A program made the position numbers and the translations under genes. Below, piece after piece: positions 1 through 12,754 of a DNA stretch of 64,000 nt. Source of the stretch: Branchiostoma floridae (Eukaryota > Chordata > Leptocardii > Amphioxiformes > Branchiostomatidae); contig NC_049987.1 in the NCBI RefSeq assembly GCF_000003815.2, positions 17,156,939-17,220,938 of the forward strand. Reading direction: 5' to 3'. The notes below the pieces were generated by a model. The model was not told where the DNA came from, made no database searches, and worked only from the letters and a program-made list of their open reading frames with translations. Numbering within the stretch: the first letter of the stretch is position 1; each line of letters starts with the position of its first letter.

Positions 1-1507
1 TATGTGCGCCTTTTATTTCAGCCACCATACATTGATTTGATTGGTTGTTGACCATGGGACGTTGATTTGATTAGTAACGGTTTTGTGGGAAGATTTGTGT
101 CCAAGAGAGAGACTCATTCGATCAACGTCTGGAGGACATCCTTACATCAGCCACCGTTTTTGTTATTGTGAGGCTGGTAAAGGGGTTTTTAGATACCTGG
201 TCGTACCATTTTGATAAATCCACGTAGTTCTTAAAGCTTTGAAATAATTTTGAACTATCAAAACATCTAAAATAAACAGCAATAAAATACATTGCGTGTC
301 TGTGCGAGGCAAAATTTGGTTAGAACGTGATTTTTGTCACCCCTGTCATAGCCCACATCCTGGGCCGTGTACACCACATCCTGGCACAATATATTACTAC
401 GCCTTGCATGTATACGTGATCCAACCTTCCGACCGTCTTCCAACTCTATGAATGACATGGCATAGCTTCTACAAAACGTGATACAGTGCACGTATTTCCT
501 CACTCACACACATATTTGTATCTATATATAAATTTTATATTCATTTGACAACAACACATTTCTTTTCCAACCACTGCAAAGGGATCCGGAAGATAAAATA
601 CTTCCAAATGGTATAGAACTGTAGATTTAAAATACGGAACAGTGGCGAATTGTTATATACTTTAATTGAACTGAGTGTGGTTTTAGTGGATACATACTAC
701 ATACCATGTTATTTGGAATACGGTGTAGCCAACCAGACGGGTTAGTACTAGGTCATACACCAGATTGGCAACTTAATGCTTTAACAGTTATTTTTAAATG
801 TTAACGGCACCGTGTTGGAAACCTGTTTGTTGTATTGTTGCATTTAAACATTTAAAATTCACTGGTAATTTATCATGTGTCACCGTTGATTTGTTTTCGC
901 GCGGAAGTAAGAAGGAAATATATTCTTGACTTAAACTTCAGCACTATTCTTTCTCAAGGAATGAACAATCAACTGTTTGTATGTACATACATATCAGCAA
1001 TATACCACAGGACCTTACAGCCATCCTAATAGAGACGGATGACGCCATAAGCTTTCTGCAACTGCTGGTCGACTTCTCACAGAGTGACGTGTGGCATCGC
1101 CATAAAGTCACGCCATAGAAGCAACGTGTTGTTCATTCCTTGACAAAGACTGGTTCTGTTCACTCTAAAATATAGGTCATTCCTCAATCGTGTTGGAATT
1201 TATACATGAAGTCAATCCAATTCCAGACCTGTTAGAGAAATTAATTTCACGCATAGTTTACATCTAATGTTGCACGGAAGCGCGATGAGTCGAAATTAGC
1301 GTTATATAATTAGAATACAAACAAGCTTATTGAAGCTACACAATGTAATGTTGCAAGTCATTACCAAAAAATTGTTTGATGTAAATATTGCGCGTCATGA
1401 ACGCACGAACTGAAACATCTAATTTCACACTTGGCGAGTTCTGTGATTGGTGTTTGTATGTTTGAATGTGACTTGATTTTCCACTGTATGTATCAGGTTG
1501 GGTAAAA
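1..1507. other. Upstream flank, no gene recognised
   Basis: This AT-rich stretch precedes the LRR gene. I see no coding pattern, tRNA or long repeat. The promoter and any 5' UTR exons of the LRR gene at 1508 probably lie here, but no core promoter motif stands out. Confidence 0.4.
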
Positions 1508-1947
1508 ATGGCAGGCTCCACGTCGTGGCGATTTTACACAAGGCGGTTACTGTGGACTGTTGGTGTCATTCTATGGCTGACATTGTCACAGGTAAGCAAC
1601 GTTTTGCACAAAAAATTCGTTTTCCTGTTTTGGATGGGATGGGGTGTTTTTAACTTGTTGAACGCTCTAAACGCTGGCGAGATGGGATGATGATTGCAAT
1701 GGCGTTGTTGAGAACTTAAATGTGGTACGTGTATTTTGGCACAGGTCAACAGTTAGTACTAGACAGCATGACATTAGAGAGAGTATGACATTAGTAGTAG
1801 TAGTAGCTGCAGTATATGTAGTAACAGTTTGGATAAGTTTATACGTTGTCCGGCAGTGTTTTCTGTTTAATCTTTAATTGCAGAATTATACACAGTGTTA
1901 ACTCCTAACATTTTCTATTGAAACGTGCAAACATATTGGTTTCAATT

Positions 1948-2001
<54 letters not shown>

Positions 2002-2123
2002 GAGACATATGCACAGGCACACACACAGAGAGAGACACAAACACACACACAGGCAGAGACATACATACACACACAGACACACACACAAAACACACACACC
2101 CAGACATACACAGACACACACAC

Positions 2124-2166
<43 letters not shown>

Positions 2167-5100
2167 GACATATATACACAGGCACACACGTACACGTATA
2201 CCGCAGTTCTTATTGATTAATCTGTTATGTGTGCGAATCGAGTTGGTTGGTCTACCATAAGCAATCAAAAGCAACAACAAAAAGATTAAAGAAGGTATAA
2301 CATAGAATAATGTTGAATTTGATATGCAATATTCTGCAATATTGTATTGTATCAACCTTATTCCCTTCACACACACAGACAGCTGCACAACGGTGTCCGT
2401 CACCGTGCCAGTGCTCACCAGCGGCAGAAGGTCTGAAGGTCGACTGTAAGAATAATGAGTTACCCAGTGTGCCGAGGAACATCCCGGACACCACAGCAGT
2501 TCTCCTCCTCATGAGAAACGGCATCTCTAGAATCCCGGCTGGTAAGAGTTTTTTTTTTACATTCAACTAGATAAAGATAAAACACTATATGATACTAGAA
2601 GTTACGTTAACCATAACAAATTCCAAGAATATAAAGATATATTAATAGTAGTGAATATGTGCATTTTACTGTATTTTTGTTTTAATTTGAACTCATATCT
2701 TTTAACACAAAGATGTAAAGTTACGGTCAATCCTGTCCAAGAGGCTATCTGTTCGATGTGATCACTTTTTGCTGGTCCCTTTGACTGTAACCATGTTGCG
2801 ATGCTGCATTTCCTAAGGACATTTTGTTCTATTGTTTAGGTACATTTTCGAGCCTTGTTAGACTTCAGAAGCTTAGCCTGAAGTACAATCAGCTGTCTTT
2901 CCTGGTCGCAGATGCCTTCGTAGGGTTGAACAGGTAAGCATCTATCAAAATAGCTTAGAACATATTCTTGGCTTTCACGTGACATTACGGAGCTTTCCAA
3001 ATATGGGTATCCGCCATCTTTGTATATCCCTTCCTTCCTTCATTAAACGTACACTATAATGGAGCCAGAGAGTCAGTTTTAGTGTTAAGTTTTCCATCAT
3101 CTTGCTAAATCGTTGTGGTGTTTTGGGGTCAATATTTGTCAGTTAAAATGCATATTTTCCCAGATTGATGCAGGCTGCTTGAAAATGTAGTATTCCCCGT
3201 TTTGTGGACTCTCCCCTCCGCTATACATTGACTGAACAATCAAAAAGGAATCACCATTTTTAATGCCGATAATACGGCTTTCCTCAGTGTGACTGACCCA
3301 CTATTTCGTACATGTACATTTGAGAACACGTGACTCTAACGTTGGGTCAAAGGTGTCTAGGAAGTCCATACCGCCCCCCCCCCCCGTCTCGTTTGCACAT
3401 GTGCCTCCTGTTCCTACACGCCTCATGACATCCTGATTATGACTGTAAAATAGTTGGCATGAATTCTTCACATTTGTAATGATGATCCAAACGCGGATCT
3501 TAATTTTTTTTCAAACTTAATTTCTTGGTCACGTTTTTTTGGTCATGATCTATCTGCAAAAAAAGTGATCATGGAAATTCATGTAAAAAAAATCCCGACT
3601 AAGCGTTCTTAAAACAACGTAAACCAAAGCATAATGATATCTCGTTGATGATTCAAATTAATCATGTTAAATATACACCTGTTTAGCCTACAGGATCTTG
3701 ATCTGTCCAACAACCGGATTACGGCAATAGACGTCCGGACATTCCGGAACGTTCCGGCACTCCGGAAGCTGAACCTATCCCGGAACCGGATATGGCACAT
3801 GACGTCACAAACCTTCACCGGGCTGACGTCACTTCAGACGCTCCTGCTGGCGAATAACCAGCTGGCAACTATTGGGAGAGGTAAAAACGCCACTTTGCTA
3901 TCTGATGTTCAAAATTATTTGTATTCCTTTTAGTTGCGGCGCAACATTTTGACTTTGAATTAAACTTTAACATTATATATGAAATAAAGAATAAAGTAAA
4001 GTATTAAAGGCCCCTGGAATATAGACAAATGACCAGGGGTTTTGAACTTTAACCCTAGACCACAATGCATCACAGTGCACACGCGCATTTTCAACTGTGA
4101 ACTGTATTTTTTGATCAATTGATCATCACTGTGTCCAGTCTTCATAGGACCCAAATAAGTAAACAAAAACAACGTATGATGCTAAGGACGAAGAATAAAA
4201 GTGTTGCTAGACACACAATATGATTCTTCTTCTTTTCACTGTGTCCAGGATCTCCCCAGTACATCGGGTGTTTTGAAGACACGACCGAGGACCGAGACTT
4301 CCCTGTCAGCCTGACCCACAGATACTCCCTCAGCCCCGCCAGCTGTGTGGAGACCTGCGCCGCCATGGGATACAGCTACGCCGGGCTACAGGATAGCATC
4401 ATGGTAAGCCATAAAATATTTTTGGCGACACCTCAGGAGAGGAGCCGATTAGGACCTCATTTCTGAAGATTTTGGCTTGTTGATATGATTGGCTTGTTTC
4501 TTTACATGTCATAAACGGAATAAATAAATTATCTGGCTAAGGGCGGTAGATAGGCCTTGCCTTAGAAAAGGAACTACACCCCTGACATAGTTGTAAAGTT
4601 TAAGCTTTGTTCCAAAACAAAATAAAGAAACTCACCATAAATTTTTTGGTCAAACTCGTCGACCTTCTTCAGATGTACGGTACCGAAAATCTATGGTGAG
4701 TTTCTATATTTTGTGTTGGAACGTGTAAACTTTACATCTATGAATTCTACCAACAAACATTCGTACAACCCTGACAGTTTTCTTTTTGTTGTTTCTGTGC
4801 TTAGATTTAATCATTGCTTTGCTTTCTACAACCTTGGATTATACACAGCAGCTGGATGCAGGTAGAAAGAAGTGTTATTTTTTTTTAATCTACAAGTAAA
4901 TAACGTTAAGACATTGTATCCTCCCTCCTGCACAGTGTTTGTGTGGACACAGCTTCGGGAAGCACACCAAGGTGGACGAGTCGGAGTGTGGCGGGGGTTG
5001 TTCGGGTGGGCTGCCGAGTGGGTGCGGCGGAATCCTGCGGAGCGCCGTGTGGGCTACAGGACCACGTACGTGGATCTAATTTTATATCTGCATCTGCATT

Positions 5101-7697
5101 AGTTTACCAGTTTAGACATGAAAGCTGTTTTGCCTCAGAGTTATATGTAGTTGTGCACGTATTTGGAGGATAAGAAGTCAGCCGGCCAACCAAAACGTCG
5201 ACAAGAGTTTCAGAGGGAAACTATCTTTTAATTATCGATCGACCAACCTGATGAAAAAATATAATATTCACGGAGTTTATGTGTCAGTGTTAGTCTACAG
5301 GTGAGCATTTGGGCTTCAGCACACACTCACGCACACGCGTACGTACGCACATACACGCACCAAGAAGTGAAAGACAGACGAGCGCGCGCAAACATTACAA
5401 TGACACAGACCGCAGCAATCGAAACACCTGATGCACCTAACACATAAGGATCCTTCAGACATGTACCAACCGTTGGTACCAAATAAGTCAATTATATATT
5501 GATACTCATGGGACATATATGGGGGAGTTAATTTACTGCTCGCTAAACCATAATGAATATGGTGAGGGTTATCATGTATGGTTGTTCATGAATGTGGTTA
5601 ATTTGCACAATTCGTTATAATCTCTTCCGATCTCAGGATTTAATAAACCTATGTTAGTAGAATTTTCATTCACAATACATGCTTTGCCGTCTCCAGCGTT
5701 GTTCAGCAACCTTCCGGCGCTGGATAGCATCACCCTGCACGGCAACCCGTGGTTCTGCGACTGTCTGCAGCACGGCCTGGTCTCGTTTGTAAACAACAGG
5801 AGCAGTGAACAGCTTGGAGGCAGCCCGACGTGTGCAGGGCCCCAGACGGTACAGGGAACACCGCTAGTGAACCTAACAATCGCTGACTTACAACAACAGT
5901 GCGCCACTATCCCACCACCTACAAATGCTAGTAAGGGACTTCCTTTTGCTACACCATGCCATAGGCTTATAAACTATATATACGATGAATTTCTTTTACA
6001 ATTATGTTTCAGTTTCATCAGAAATGCGTATCTACATCAGCAAAATGTTACAGTTGAATTCACAATTAAGTATATTTTATCTTTTTCGGGAGAAAATTGT
6101 AAGAAAGTGTATAGGTAGTGAAGCTTCATCGTCGGAGTGCCTTTTATCGTAGTGATCTGACAGAATGCAAGGATTCAACAACTCGGCGGTATTAAAGCGC
6201 TAACACGGTGATTTGTGAAGGAACTGTTGCCCTGGAACTGTATCGTCTACATCTAGACTGGAAGCAAAAATAGCCGACAGAATTAAAATATTGTGGTGCA
6301 CGTCGATGCAGCCGACTTGAAGATATCTTTGGAAATCGTGAATCTGTAATGACGTCCACAAAGCCTATGTTATATATGCAAGGAGACACGTTGACGATAA
6401 AGTTTGAATAACGTTTTTCTGTTGACAGCACCTACAGCCGGTCCTGCGACGCCACCTTGCGCCCATTCCCAGCAGGACACGCGGTACCTGAGGGTGATGG
6501 TGGCCGCCATTGTCGGCTGCTTCCTCATCATCATGAACCTGGTCCTGATCCTCATGTGCATCTTTTTGTCCAGGCAGAGGTCGGTCTTTATACTTTGAAA
6601 TTCTTAAATAAAACATATAAAATATTCTATTCAATGTCTTCACTCTTCAGCTGATATTCCCACATCTTCCTGTCCTCCATTATCTTCCTGGCAAACAATG
6701 ATTGGCAACAGAACAGCCTAGTAAATGAATATTGACTCGAAAATCGCAGACGTTACAATTATTTCAGTAATGATATAGAACATCTATTTTGGTAAAGAAA
6801 AATAATTCTCTTTCTAGAAGCACGTCTAGGGCGATATCGAACTTGACAATCATTAATGTTCATTGCGATGAAAAGTTTTCTTTGCGTTTGTATGTTATCA
6901 ACATCTTTGAGTTGAGTTCTTTTGAAAATTCTAAGTGTACGTATATATGGCAACAATCTAAGACACGTCTTATTTATTCATTCGTTTGTTTGTTTGTTTG
7001 TTTATTTGTTTGTTTCTATCGCAGCTACCGGCGTGCAGTCCGCTACAACAGAGCGTTGGAAAGTGGGAGGAGAATCAACAACTTCAGACGGGAGAGGAAA
7101 GGCGCTGGCCTCCTACCTGACCTGACCTACACCCAGACCTCCGAGGTCCCGGATGTAGAAAGCCAACACGAAGACAACGACGAGTACGACGACTACGCCA
7201 CCGTGGTGGACCGACTCCTGCGGGAACCCCCCACCCCTGCGACACCCCTCAGTCCGCCCTACGCCGTACCCTTCAACGCCAAAGTCAACAACATACGCGC
7301 TGACGCCGCCGTTCCCAACAACAACAACGCCGGAGACAGGCAGAAAACTGTGCCGGGGCGAAGCACCTTCCTCCCGGTTCACCATTTTGACTCCGCGGGA
7401 GATATCACAGATTCAGACACCGAAAGAGGTTCACCCGAGGGACTAAATAGTGACGCTTCGCCCGAGGAGCTCACAAGATATTCAAACAATGGTTCACAAG
7501 ATATTCAAACAAAGAAACCAGCGTTCCCCACCACCTGTGCTGATGATGACCACGACTACAGTGAAGTTTTGGATGCCGTTGATGTTGAAGATACAGAAAC
7601 AGTGAGAGAAACACCACAAGAGATGAAAGAACAAAACCTTACTGATAACGCTGACGATCATGACTATGACGACCCACCGATGGAGGACTTGTTGTGA
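1508..7697 (+). CDS. Single-pass membrane LRR protein with an inserted WSC domain
   Basis: Nine exons join in frame to 597 residues: 1508-1591, 2379-2541, 2840-2933, 3687-3880, 4249-4403, 4936-5065, 5697-5930, 6429-6579 and 7025-7697, all with GT-AG introns. Exon 1 encodes a signal peptide (RRLLWTVGVILWLTLSQ). Exon 2 is a cysteine-rich LRRNT (CPSPCQC). Exons 3-4 encode LRRs. Exons 5-6 encode a WSC carbohydrate-binding domain (YIGCFED, YAGLQ, CLCG, GCGGIL). Exon 7 is the end of the last LRR plus LRRCT (NPWFCDC). Exon 8 carries the transmembrane helix. Exon 9 is a long acidic cytoplasmic tail with tyrosines in acidic contexts (EYDDYATVV, DHDYSEVL). Known: LRR ectodomains bind proteins, and polycystin-1 also combines LRRs with WSC, though there WSC follows LRRCT. 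Ligand and signalling role are unknown. The start was chosen because the signal peptide follows it directly. Confidence 0.9.
1951..2170. repeat. (CA)n microsatellite in intron 1 of the LRR gene
   Basis: Long CA tracts are interrupted by CAGA and GAGA variants. It ends about 200 bases before the exon 2 acceptor, which itself sits in a short CACACACAG tract. Confidence 0.95.
4249..5065 (+). other. Two-exon WSC cassette, symmetrical phase 1-1
   Basis: Exons 4249-4403 (155 nt) and 4936-5065 (130 nt) total 285 nt, exactly 95 codons, and both outer junctions are phase 1. Omitting both joins exon 4 (ending 3880) to exon 7 (5697) in frame and makes an uninterrupted LRR followed by LRRCT. The cassette is therefore an inserted module and could be optional in splicing. 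Confidence 0.85.
4592..4735. repeat. Small foldback MITE in LRR gene intron 5
   Basis: Arms of about 60 bases (GTAAAGTTTAAGCTTTGTTCC versus a right arm ending GGAACGTGTAAACTTTAC) pair as an inverted repeat around a central spacer. There is no coding capacity. Confidence 0.75.
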
Positions 7698-8069
7698 TTT
7701 TAATTCAAACCTTGATGTAATATATTTTTGAATATGAAATATGACAGTATTGGCATTATTCTTCATCTGCATGAGAACGAACCTCGGTCCTAAGTAGTAC
7801 CATTGCGTAATTTTACAAGTTACATTTTCAGTATAATGTATTCCTCATGTATCATTTTGGTTGTAGTGTAATATGTATATAATACAATGTAATGGTCCAA
7901 CTAGGATATTACGAATGGCAAGCGCTTGTTACGGAGGTTTAAAAAGCATATATAGATACAGGGTTTTAAACTAAAAAAGTCAACTATTGTCAATTGTATA
8001 ACAAAACAAAGCTTTAAAAGTATCTAAGGTTAAATCATTACATTATTATATTTCCCACAAAAACAAACT
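7698..8069 (+). other. Probable 3' UTR and flank of the LRR gene
   Basis: AT-rich sequence follows the stop codon. It is similar to the sequence after the broken copy ending near 12745. No clear polyadenylation signal was found. Confidence 0.4.
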
Positions 8070-8680
8070 GTTTATGATGGTGTGTTCTTCTTCTTTTTCT
8101 GTCTGTATCCACGCAGAGCTTAGCTTAAAATCTTTTTCTACTCGAATACAACACTATAGGGCGAGCCTAATCCATCCTCCTAACGCCCGGTCCCCAACGG
8201 CATTTACCTTATGGGGCCCTGCTGTCCCAGGGCCTACCTACGGGTATTATGATTGTCGCCACAAACAAGCTGTCAACCAATCAGAGAACAGGCCTTCCTT
8301 GGGCTTCATTTTGTCGGAAGCTGTCTCGCAAAGGCCGCTGGGAAGCTACCAGCCAATCATGTTACGTCTTACCATGACTTTGTTTGCTCACCATGCCAAC
8401 GCCCGATCCCCAACGGTTGACTGCCCATATAAGGGCAAGCTCATTAATATCTAATAAGTAGGGCGGGTAATACCGCCGGCAAAAGGGAAGGAAAGCAGAG
8501 TACAGTCAGGAATAAATGACTGACGGTACTCTGCTGTAGGAGAATGGCCTAATCGTATAGCGTGATTATTTCTATCAATTACGTGGTCAAAAACCAAGCA
8601 GATGTAGGGTTGACAGAAACCAAGCAGATGTAGAGTGGCCTTGTTATTTACTTGTACACAATACTATAGGGAGATCCTAA
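8070..8680. repeat. Dispersed non-coding repeat
   Basis: This block contains CACTATAGGGCGAGCCTAAT, shared in near form with 20240-20460 (TATTATAGGGCGAGCCTGAT), plus a motif on the pattern GCAGATGTAnnnTGGCCTTG present in both places. A short hairpin (GCAGAGTACAGTCA / TGACGGTACTCTGC) lies at 8496-8535. I treat it as a degenerate mobile-element remnant of unknown class. Confidence 0.5.
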
Positions 8681-9057
8681 TGGTATACGTGTACATGTCC
8701 TGATAAATGTTTTGCGTCTGGAGTCCACTAGAGGACGCTAGAGGAGTGTGATTTTGCGTATGTCTGGCGTTCAGTAACTTCGTTTGTCTTAAACTCATCT
8801 CAGTTATTCCATCCATCCACCCACTAACGTTTTGAAGATTTACATATATTTCAAATCATGAAAAATACAAACATATGAGGATCATTTAAAGCTTCTCGCA
8901 ACGAGGAGAAATATTCAAAAAACAAATACTTGACACAGAACAGCCTTCACAAAACTCCGAAGTAATTACATATTGCAAACCACACAAATTACATTGAAGT
9001 TAATTTTCGAGAAGTGACACTAGCGAGGTAGCCATGACATAACGACCGTATTTGTTT

Positions 9058-9450
9058 TCAGCAAAGCATATGCCAATATTGTAACTAATGTAAATGCAGA
9101 AGATATTTGGAATGTATGTTATACAGCAGTGACTGAAATATCCTCTTCAAATGTACACAAGGTGAGTTCCATAGTTTTCAATATTCAAATAGCACAGAAA
9201 ATTGATATTCCTTATGCAATTGCAAAAATAATACATTATTAGCTCCATCATTACATTTACAACTGTCGTATGAAGCATGAAGAAGTTGAACTTGTACATA
9301 CTAACATACAATAGAAACTGTAGATGTTTTAAGATACCACATTTTGATATCCTGATCACTTCGATTGCACTCCTGCTTTTAAATTATCAGTTATTTGTAA
9401 GAGCATTAATGTACAATAAAGGTCTTTCATTCGTTGATGCATACATTTAT
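9058..9450. repeat. Duplicon segment between LRR and lectin genes (copy 1)
   Basis: The sequence is strongly similar to 13160-13550 and in part to 12755-13010. It includes the core ACATTTACAACTGTC..GAAGCATGAAGAAG and a tail CTACAATAAAGGTCTTTCATTC. A more distant relative lies at 49050-49265, so part of it is a dispersed repeat that was carried along in the local duplication. Confidence 0.75.
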
Positions 9451-10023
9451 TCAATAACTTTAATAAGTCTGCATAACCCAATAAAACTTTGAAACAGCTC
9501 AAAATGACTTGAAAGCAATCGTTTTTATCTCATCTGTGAAATTAATATAAGCTCTATGATTTTATGAACGTAATTCTAAAATGAAAAGTTGTATTCACGG
9601 AGTATATGTAGAAATGTCGTGCATGTAGATACAAGGAAATAATAAAGCATTAATAACGATATAAATGTTAAATGTCTTATTATCATGTAACTGTAATATA
9701 AAAATACAATTCTATCTTGCAGACTCTAGATGAATTCAAATTAGGCTTAATGCTTTAACATGCATATTTGCACAAATCACAATACATCTAAATACATATA
9801 TCAAGGTGGACCATTCTAGGACTAAATGTGTACCATGAACGTTCCGTTGTACAACAATTATACCCATTCTAGATTTACTCATGTTCAGGCACTAAACACC
9901 CAACGTATAATTTTTGCCGTATATTTTCTAAGCTTTAAGAAGAAACGTTTCAGAATGAGCATTTTGTCTTATTTGACGGTACATCGTTAATTACCCTGTT
10001 TCCTTAGGGGTGTCATTCTGTTG

Positions 10024-11966
10024 CTACTCTGTTTTAGAGATCCTCATTTCAATATACTTTAAGGTACGAATCCCCGGGGGTTTCCATTGAGATGTTTTAG
10101 GGCAGCCTGTACCATTATGATCATAATAGTAACCATTGGGATTCATAGTATCACACCGGTTAATCCAAAATCCTCCCATTTTGAACATATAGCAGGAGCG
10201 GCGACGAGAACCATAGGAGCAAGGCTTAGTACTAATAAATGTCGCGGTATTCTGATCTCCCCACCAATCCTGTCCTTCAGTACCCGTATAATCCCTCAAA
10301 TGTAACTTATACATCGCCTGGGCATTTTCCACGACAAAAGTGTCATATTGCATATAGCACTCGGCGGCTGGATGGCATTTCTTTCTAAAACAGTATGCAA
10401 ACCTTTTTAAGTCAACGTTCAGCTTGTAGCTACCCTGGTTGGTGAGTAGATGGATGTTGTCGTTGCCGAGCCAGAACTCTCCCGTCAGGTTGCCGAAGCC
10501 CCGGCTGTAGTCCTCCCATGTCCGGTTATAGAAGTCCACAGACCCGTCCTGTCGCCGCTGGATGACGGTCCAGGCTCGGCCGGCCTCCACACGGCAGAAC
10601 ACACGGAGAGGGGCGCTGTTGTTTCCGCCGCCCGACGCACGGGGGTAGATGGTGTAGATTCCAGAATCCATAGAGCCTTTGGAGTTTCGGTAGATTTCTC
10701 CGCAATCTACAATTCAAATGCGGTGAGAAGTAAAATACATTTTGTTTGAGATCAATATCACAGGATTTTTCCTTTAGGTTTTCAGTTTTGTTTTACCGTA
10801 TCAAAGTTTAGTGTTGAATCCATTGAAAGGGAAATCTATTTGATTAAATGTGCTGAAGTGTATTTTGAATGTGGCGAAACAGACATGATTACAGTCTATT
10901 TATGATAATGGAAAGAAGTTAAAAACATCAGGGAAAAATCCAAGACAGTGTCTCCGTTTAAGGCCTTTCAGACTTAGTAACTGGAGATATTTGGTGATAC
11001 AATAGAACCCAGTTAATTGCACAACGGATTACCGCACATTTCTGTTATAGTTGCACGGAATCCCCAAATCCAAAACCGGTGCGGTCCACCTGGATAACTT
11101 CGCATTGCTGCACCATACAGATACGCTGGCAAATGAAATGGGGTGTGTAATTAAACGGCTTCTACTGTTGGTGCAATCCCTGACGCAAGGGGGAGGGGGC
11201 AGTTGACCGATTGATATTCCATGCAATACTGCTACAAGTCTGTTAATCTACCTTTTGCTTCCATGTTGTCAATCAGCACAGCGATAGCCGAGAGAGAAGT
11301 CCTCTGTTGTTCCATGGATAGTAGAAGACTCCCCATGGAAGCCCGGCTTTGTTGACTCCAATGGTGGCCCACAAAACCAGGCAGGATACCTTTGAAGATG
11401 AACGTAGTTTGCCTAAAAAAAATGAAAAACAATTTTCCTCAGACCATCTTCATTCATACAGTTACTACCTCAAGCATTTTTTGGTTGTAATAGTTTGGAA
11501 GTAAGGATAACGTCACATTTCCAAACCGGGGCCCGACTGGGCTGTTTGTGGAAACGAAAAATGCAAACGTATACGTAAAAATATACACAAATACTACCCG
11601 CGACTATTCTCTTTACTTCTTGTGTTGTTTGGTGTCCTTAATATCGTACTTTTCGTTCCCGAAAGCGGCTCGGCTAAGCCCCGGTTTAGCAATGTGGCGT
11701 GGGCCTAGGCTTTTATTTAAGAAAAAAAACAACAACAATACACCGTGCTGACATGAAATTTGGATGCTGATGTAGAAACGTTTTGTTTGAAATCGGTTGC
11801 AGATAAATTATTTTTTGCGAAGTGTATGGTCCACTTACTCATGATTGTCCGCAAGACGAAAGCCATCCGTACAACCATGCTCGGCTGGGCTGACGGACGT
11901 GGTAGTGCCCGGACAGCTGTTGGTAGCAATGACGAACAGTACAAACACCCATCCTTTCAGGGCCAT
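10024..11966 (-). CDS. Secreted fibrinogen-related protein, copy 1
   Basis: Three minus-strand exons join in frame to 323 residues: 11966-11839, 11412-11252 and 10706-10024. Exon 1 starts with a signal peptide (MALKGWVFVLFVIATNSCPG). Exon 2 encodes a short helical, coiled-coil-like stretch (SLLLSMEQQRTSLSAIAVL). Exon 3 encodes the fibrinogen-related domain (WTVIQRRQDGSVDFYNRTW, GEFWLGNDNIHLLT, GGFWINRC, MNPNGYYY). Such proteins are usually oligomeric lectins binding acetylated sugars. The usual acidic calcium loop (DxDND-like) is missing and replaced by a cysteine-bounded basic loop, KPCSYGSRRRSC, and an extra CFRKKC pair is present. Calcium-dependent sugar binding is therefore doubtful. It is a tandem paralogue of the gene at 14139-19758. 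Confidence 0.9.
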
Positions 11967-11997
11967 GTTGAGGTTGCCACTGGGCCGTGGTGGTTGG

Positions 11998-12110
11998 CAG
12001 CTTTGGGATGTGCAGACTAATTCTGCTGATTGCTTGAGCTCGTGCAAAACAACCTTTGCTTTGTTCTCTTTTGTTTTGCCGCTAGCTATTTTCCTTCAAA
12101 GGACTCCATG
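11998..12110 (-). promoter_or_regulatory. Conserved 5' flank of lectin copy 1
   Basis: This flank upstream of the start codon matches 19798-19912, the flank of copy 2, nearly base for base (for example GCAAAACAACCTTTGCTTTG). Conservation outside coding sequence fits a shared promoter/5' UTR, though recent duplication alone could explain it. Confidence 0.5.
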
Positions 12111-12177
12111 CCAATTTGATACAGCATTTTTTTTACTATCATTACTATCATTAGTACATGTATGGGAATGAAACAAA

Positions 12178-12390
12178 TACTGCAAATGCAGAAATGTTCG
12201 TGGTGGTTTAATGTTCGCGGTTTTCGCGGTGGCCACTTCACCGCTAATTTAAAACCACCGCGAACATTTTTCCATAACAGTAAGAGACTATAGTGCATGG
12301 TGCTATACCGCGAATTAAAACCACCGCGATAAGTTCCTTTTCCGACTACCGCGAAATTAAATCCCCGCGAACTTAAATGCATTTACAGTA
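12178..12390. mobile_element. MITE with TACTGTAAATGCA-type terminal inverted repeats, copy 1
   Basis: The ends are TACTGCAAATGCA and TGCATTTACAGTA. The interior is rich in CCGCGAA/TTCGCGG blocks that pair internally. A sister copy lies at 34377-34571. There is no coding capacity. Confidence 0.85.
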
Positions 12391-12433
12391 TGTTTTGTTA
12401 TGTTTCTACTCATCAGTCTCCTGTCAAATATTC

Positions 12434-12745
12434 AACATGTTGACTCCGCGGAGACATCATAGATTCAGGCGTACACGGAAAGAGGTTCCCCCGAGGGACT
12501 AAATAGTGACGCTTCGTCCGAAGAGCTCACGAAACATTCAAACAATGGATCAGTGACAAGCAAACCAGCGTTCCTACCACCTGTGCTGATCATGCTTGAT
12601 GATGATGAGTACAGTGAAGTTTTGGATGCCACTGATGTTGAAGATACGGAAACATTGAGTGAAACACCACAGGAAGGGATGAAAAAAGTCCCAGGTGATA
12701 ATACTGAAGATGTGATTTTAATTCAAACTATGATGTGATATATAT
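12434..12745 (+). pseudogene. Broken duplicate of the LRR gene's last exon (tail fragment A)
   Basis: The sequence aligns with 7384-7735, the end of the acidic cytoplasmic tail and early 3' UTR of the LRR gene. Shared stretches encode the residues around EVLDATDVEDTET. There are small indels and no upstream LRR exons, so it has no membrane anchor and is best read as a fragment carried in by the tandem duplication. Confidence 0.85.
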
Positions 12746-12754
12746 ATATAGCAA

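Noticed and set aside
1905-2260. Long open frames on both strands in the CA repeat
   Set aside because: They translate to simple His/Thr or Cys/Val repeats from a microsatellite.
10450-10749. Plus-strand frame opposite the lectin exon (also at 14559-14954)
   Set aside because: A shadow of the GC-rich fibrinogen exon; the minus-strand frame has the family motifs and consistent splice sites.
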